Positions 6,445 through 6,717 of a stretch of DNA of 6,717 nucleotides are shown here, one piece after another. The notes beneath the pieces were generated by a model, which worked only from the letters and a program-made list of their open reading frames with translations, ran no database searches and was not told where the DNA came from. This stretch comes from an uncultured Eisenbergiella sp. GTDB taxonomy: Bacteria; Bacillota; Clostridia; Lachnospirales; Lachnospiraceae. The DNA is taken from the NCBI GenBank assembly GCA_947626725.1, contig CANQTI010000104.1, forward strand, positions 1 to 6,717, read 5' to 3'. Made by a program: the position numbers and the translations under genes. Position 1 is the stretch's first letter, and every line of letters starts with the position of its first letter.

Positions 6445-6468
6445 GCGGATGCCGTCTGCGGCATTCGC
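6445..6468 (+). other. 10-bp stem-loop followed by an A-run
   Basis: GCGGATGCCG (6445-6454) pairs with CGGCATTCGC (6459-6468) along its full length with one G-U pair and a TCTG loop. Seven A (6469-6475) follow, so on the + strand it is not an intrinsic terminator. On the - strand it would be followed by CCTTTTCC, at best a weak terminator. Confidence 0.6.
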
Positions 6469-6486
6469 AAAAAAACGAAGATGGAA

Positions 6487-6502
6487 GCGGCAGTGATGCC
6501 GC
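6487..6502 (+). other. 6-bp stem with GNRA tetraloop
   Basis: GCGGCA (6487-6492) pairs with TGCCGC (6497-6502) around GTGA, which as RNA is a GUGA tetraloop of the stable GNRA class. It ends 3 nt before the next, larger stem. Confidence 0.55.
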
Positions 6503-6505
6503 AGC

Positions 6506-6540
6506 AGGGCTGACGCGCGGCGAAACCGTGCGGCAGCCCT
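6506..6540 (+). other. Large stem-loop, two 7-bp helices
   Basis: AGGGCTG (6506-6512) pairs with CAGCCCT (6534-6540). After a single A-G mismatch, CGCGCGG (6514-6520) pairs with CCGTGCG (6526-6532) with one G-U pair. The loop is CGAAA. It is the longest stem in the window and has no U-tract after it. Confidence 0.65.
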
Positions 6541-6590
6541 ATGCCGTTTCCGAAGAGGCTTTGTCCGGCGTGGGGAACTGCCTGAGGCTG

Positions 6591-6610
6591 TGCCGAAGCT
6601 GCTTTCGGCG
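6591..6610 (+). other. Stem-loop in the late spacer
   Basis: GCCGAA (6592-6597) pairs with TTCGGC (6604-6609), extended by G-U pairs on both ends, around a CTGC loop. A competing long-range pairing exists: GTTTCCGAA (6546-6554) is the exact reverse complement of TTCGGAAAC (6612-6620). Confidence 0.5.
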
Positions 6611-6627
6611 TTTCGGAAACCGCGTTT

Positions 6628-6652
6628 GGCGTGCCGGTCATTCCGGCATGCC
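6628..6652 (+). other. 10-bp stem-loop just upstream of the permease ribosome binding site
   Basis: GGCGTGCCGG (6628-6637) pairs with CCGGCATGCC (6643-6652) with one G-U pair and a TCATT loop. It ends 23 nt before the AAGGAGG at 6676, close enough to influence ribosome access without covering it. Confidence 0.6.
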
Positions 6653-6675
6653 GGGAGAGTGTGAGGAAAGCACAG

Positions 6676-6682
6676 AAGGAGG
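6676..6682 (+). promoter_or_regulatory. Consensus ribosome binding site for the downstream gene
   Basis: AAGGAGG, a full match to the anti-Shine-Dalgarno core, ends 5 nt before the TTG at 6688. A perfect site before a TTG codon is the reason for choosing that start. Confidence 0.75.
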
Positions 6683-6687
6683 GTGTC

Positions 6688-6717
6688 TTGAATCTGCAAA
6701 TTTCGTCACTGTTCAAT
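6688..6717 (+). CDS. Probable ABC transporter permease, first 10 codons only
   Basis: A TTG start with an ideal ribosome binding site opens a frame that runs off the window after 10 codons, reading (M)NLQISSLFN. This resembles the short amphipathic N-terminus that precedes the first membrane helix in permeases partnered with TrpX-type binding proteins, and operon order (binding protein, permease, ATPase) predicts a permease here. Ten residues cannot prove the family, so the call rests mainly on position. TTG starts are weak and would lower expression relative to the ATG-started binding protein. Confidence 0.5.
   Translation, partial: MNLQISSLFN

Larger units (their letters stand above)
6327..6687 (+). 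other. Non-coding, hairpin-rich spacer between binding-protein and permease genes
   Basis: This 361-base stretch has no convincing gene on either strand. Reading the + strand as RNA gives at least eight successive stem-loops, at 6350-6365, 6382-6407, 6421-6438, 6445-6468, 6487-6502, 6506-6540, 6591-6610 and 6628-6652. None is followed by a U-tract, and no -10/-35 pair is visible, so it looks like a transcribed, structured spacer rather than a terminator plus promoter. Known parallels are the palindromic elements between malE and malF, which stabilise the binding-protein mRNA and lower permease output. A role of that kind here is inference. Confidence 0.6.

Noticed and set aside
6445..6475. 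Intrinsic terminator for the binding-protein gene
   Set aside because: The stem is strong, but on the + strand it is followed by A residues, not T. No other hairpin in 6327-6687 has a T-run either.
6334..6699. 121-codon open frame on the - strand in the hairpin-rich spacer
   Set aside because: It has no recognisable motif. It crosses all the palindromic structures and runs into the ribosome binding site of the next gene. The hairpins explain the region better, although a - strand transcript cannot be excluded.
1..6717. Defence system, prophage, transposon or CRISPR array
   Set aside because: No transposase, integrase, nuclease or Cas motif was found, nor a spacer-repeat pattern. The topoisomerase alone is not evidence of a mobile element.

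Overview
The window is a G+C-rich stretch of bacterial chromosome with all recognisable genes on the + strand. The gene types suggest a Gram-positive Clostridia, most likely Lachnospiraceae-like: an aspartate-semialdehyde dehydrogenase of the archaeal/fungal branch, a type IA topoisomerase without a zinc tail, a short left-handed beta-helix acyltransferase, and a TrpX-type lipoprotein with a lipobox. Strong AGGAGG-type ribosome binding sites agree with this. The taxonomic statement is inference from gene content, not from a search.

Region 1 (1-2275) is amino-acid biosynthesis. It holds the 3' part of argH (arginine; its start lies before the window) and a complete asd (entry to lysine, threonine and methionine synthesis). 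Between them is an 88-base gap with a well-placed ribosome binding site and a possible 20-codon reading frame that overlaps the asd start.

Region 2 (2284-5093) is a tight cluster. The topB-like gene follows asd by 8 bases, and its Shine-Dalgarno overlaps the asd stop. It ends in an ATGA overlap with a stand-alone hexapeptide-repeat acyltransferase related to the acetyltransferase half of GlmU. From asd to here the genes look co-transcribed; I see no terminator between them.

Region 3 (5094-6717) is the start of an ABC transporter operon. It has a near-consensus sigma-A promoter (5143-5171), a perfect 8-bp inverted repeat bracketing the -35 box, and a lipoprotein substrate-binding protein of the TrpX/ABC_sub_bind family. 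A 361-base non-coding stretch follows, and then a very strong Shine-Dalgarno with a TTG codon that probably begins the permease gene.

The most unusual part is that 361-base gap (6327-6687). It contains at least eight successive hairpins, including a repeated 17-nt hairpin element, a 14-bp interrupted stem and two 10-bp stems. None has the U-tract of an intrinsic terminator. It sits between the binding-protein gene and the membrane-component gene, where mRNA-stabilising or expression-partitioning elements are known in other transport operons such as malE-malF. It is the best candidate here for an undescribed RNA element. I found no tRNA, rRNA, CRISPR array, transposase or phage gene.
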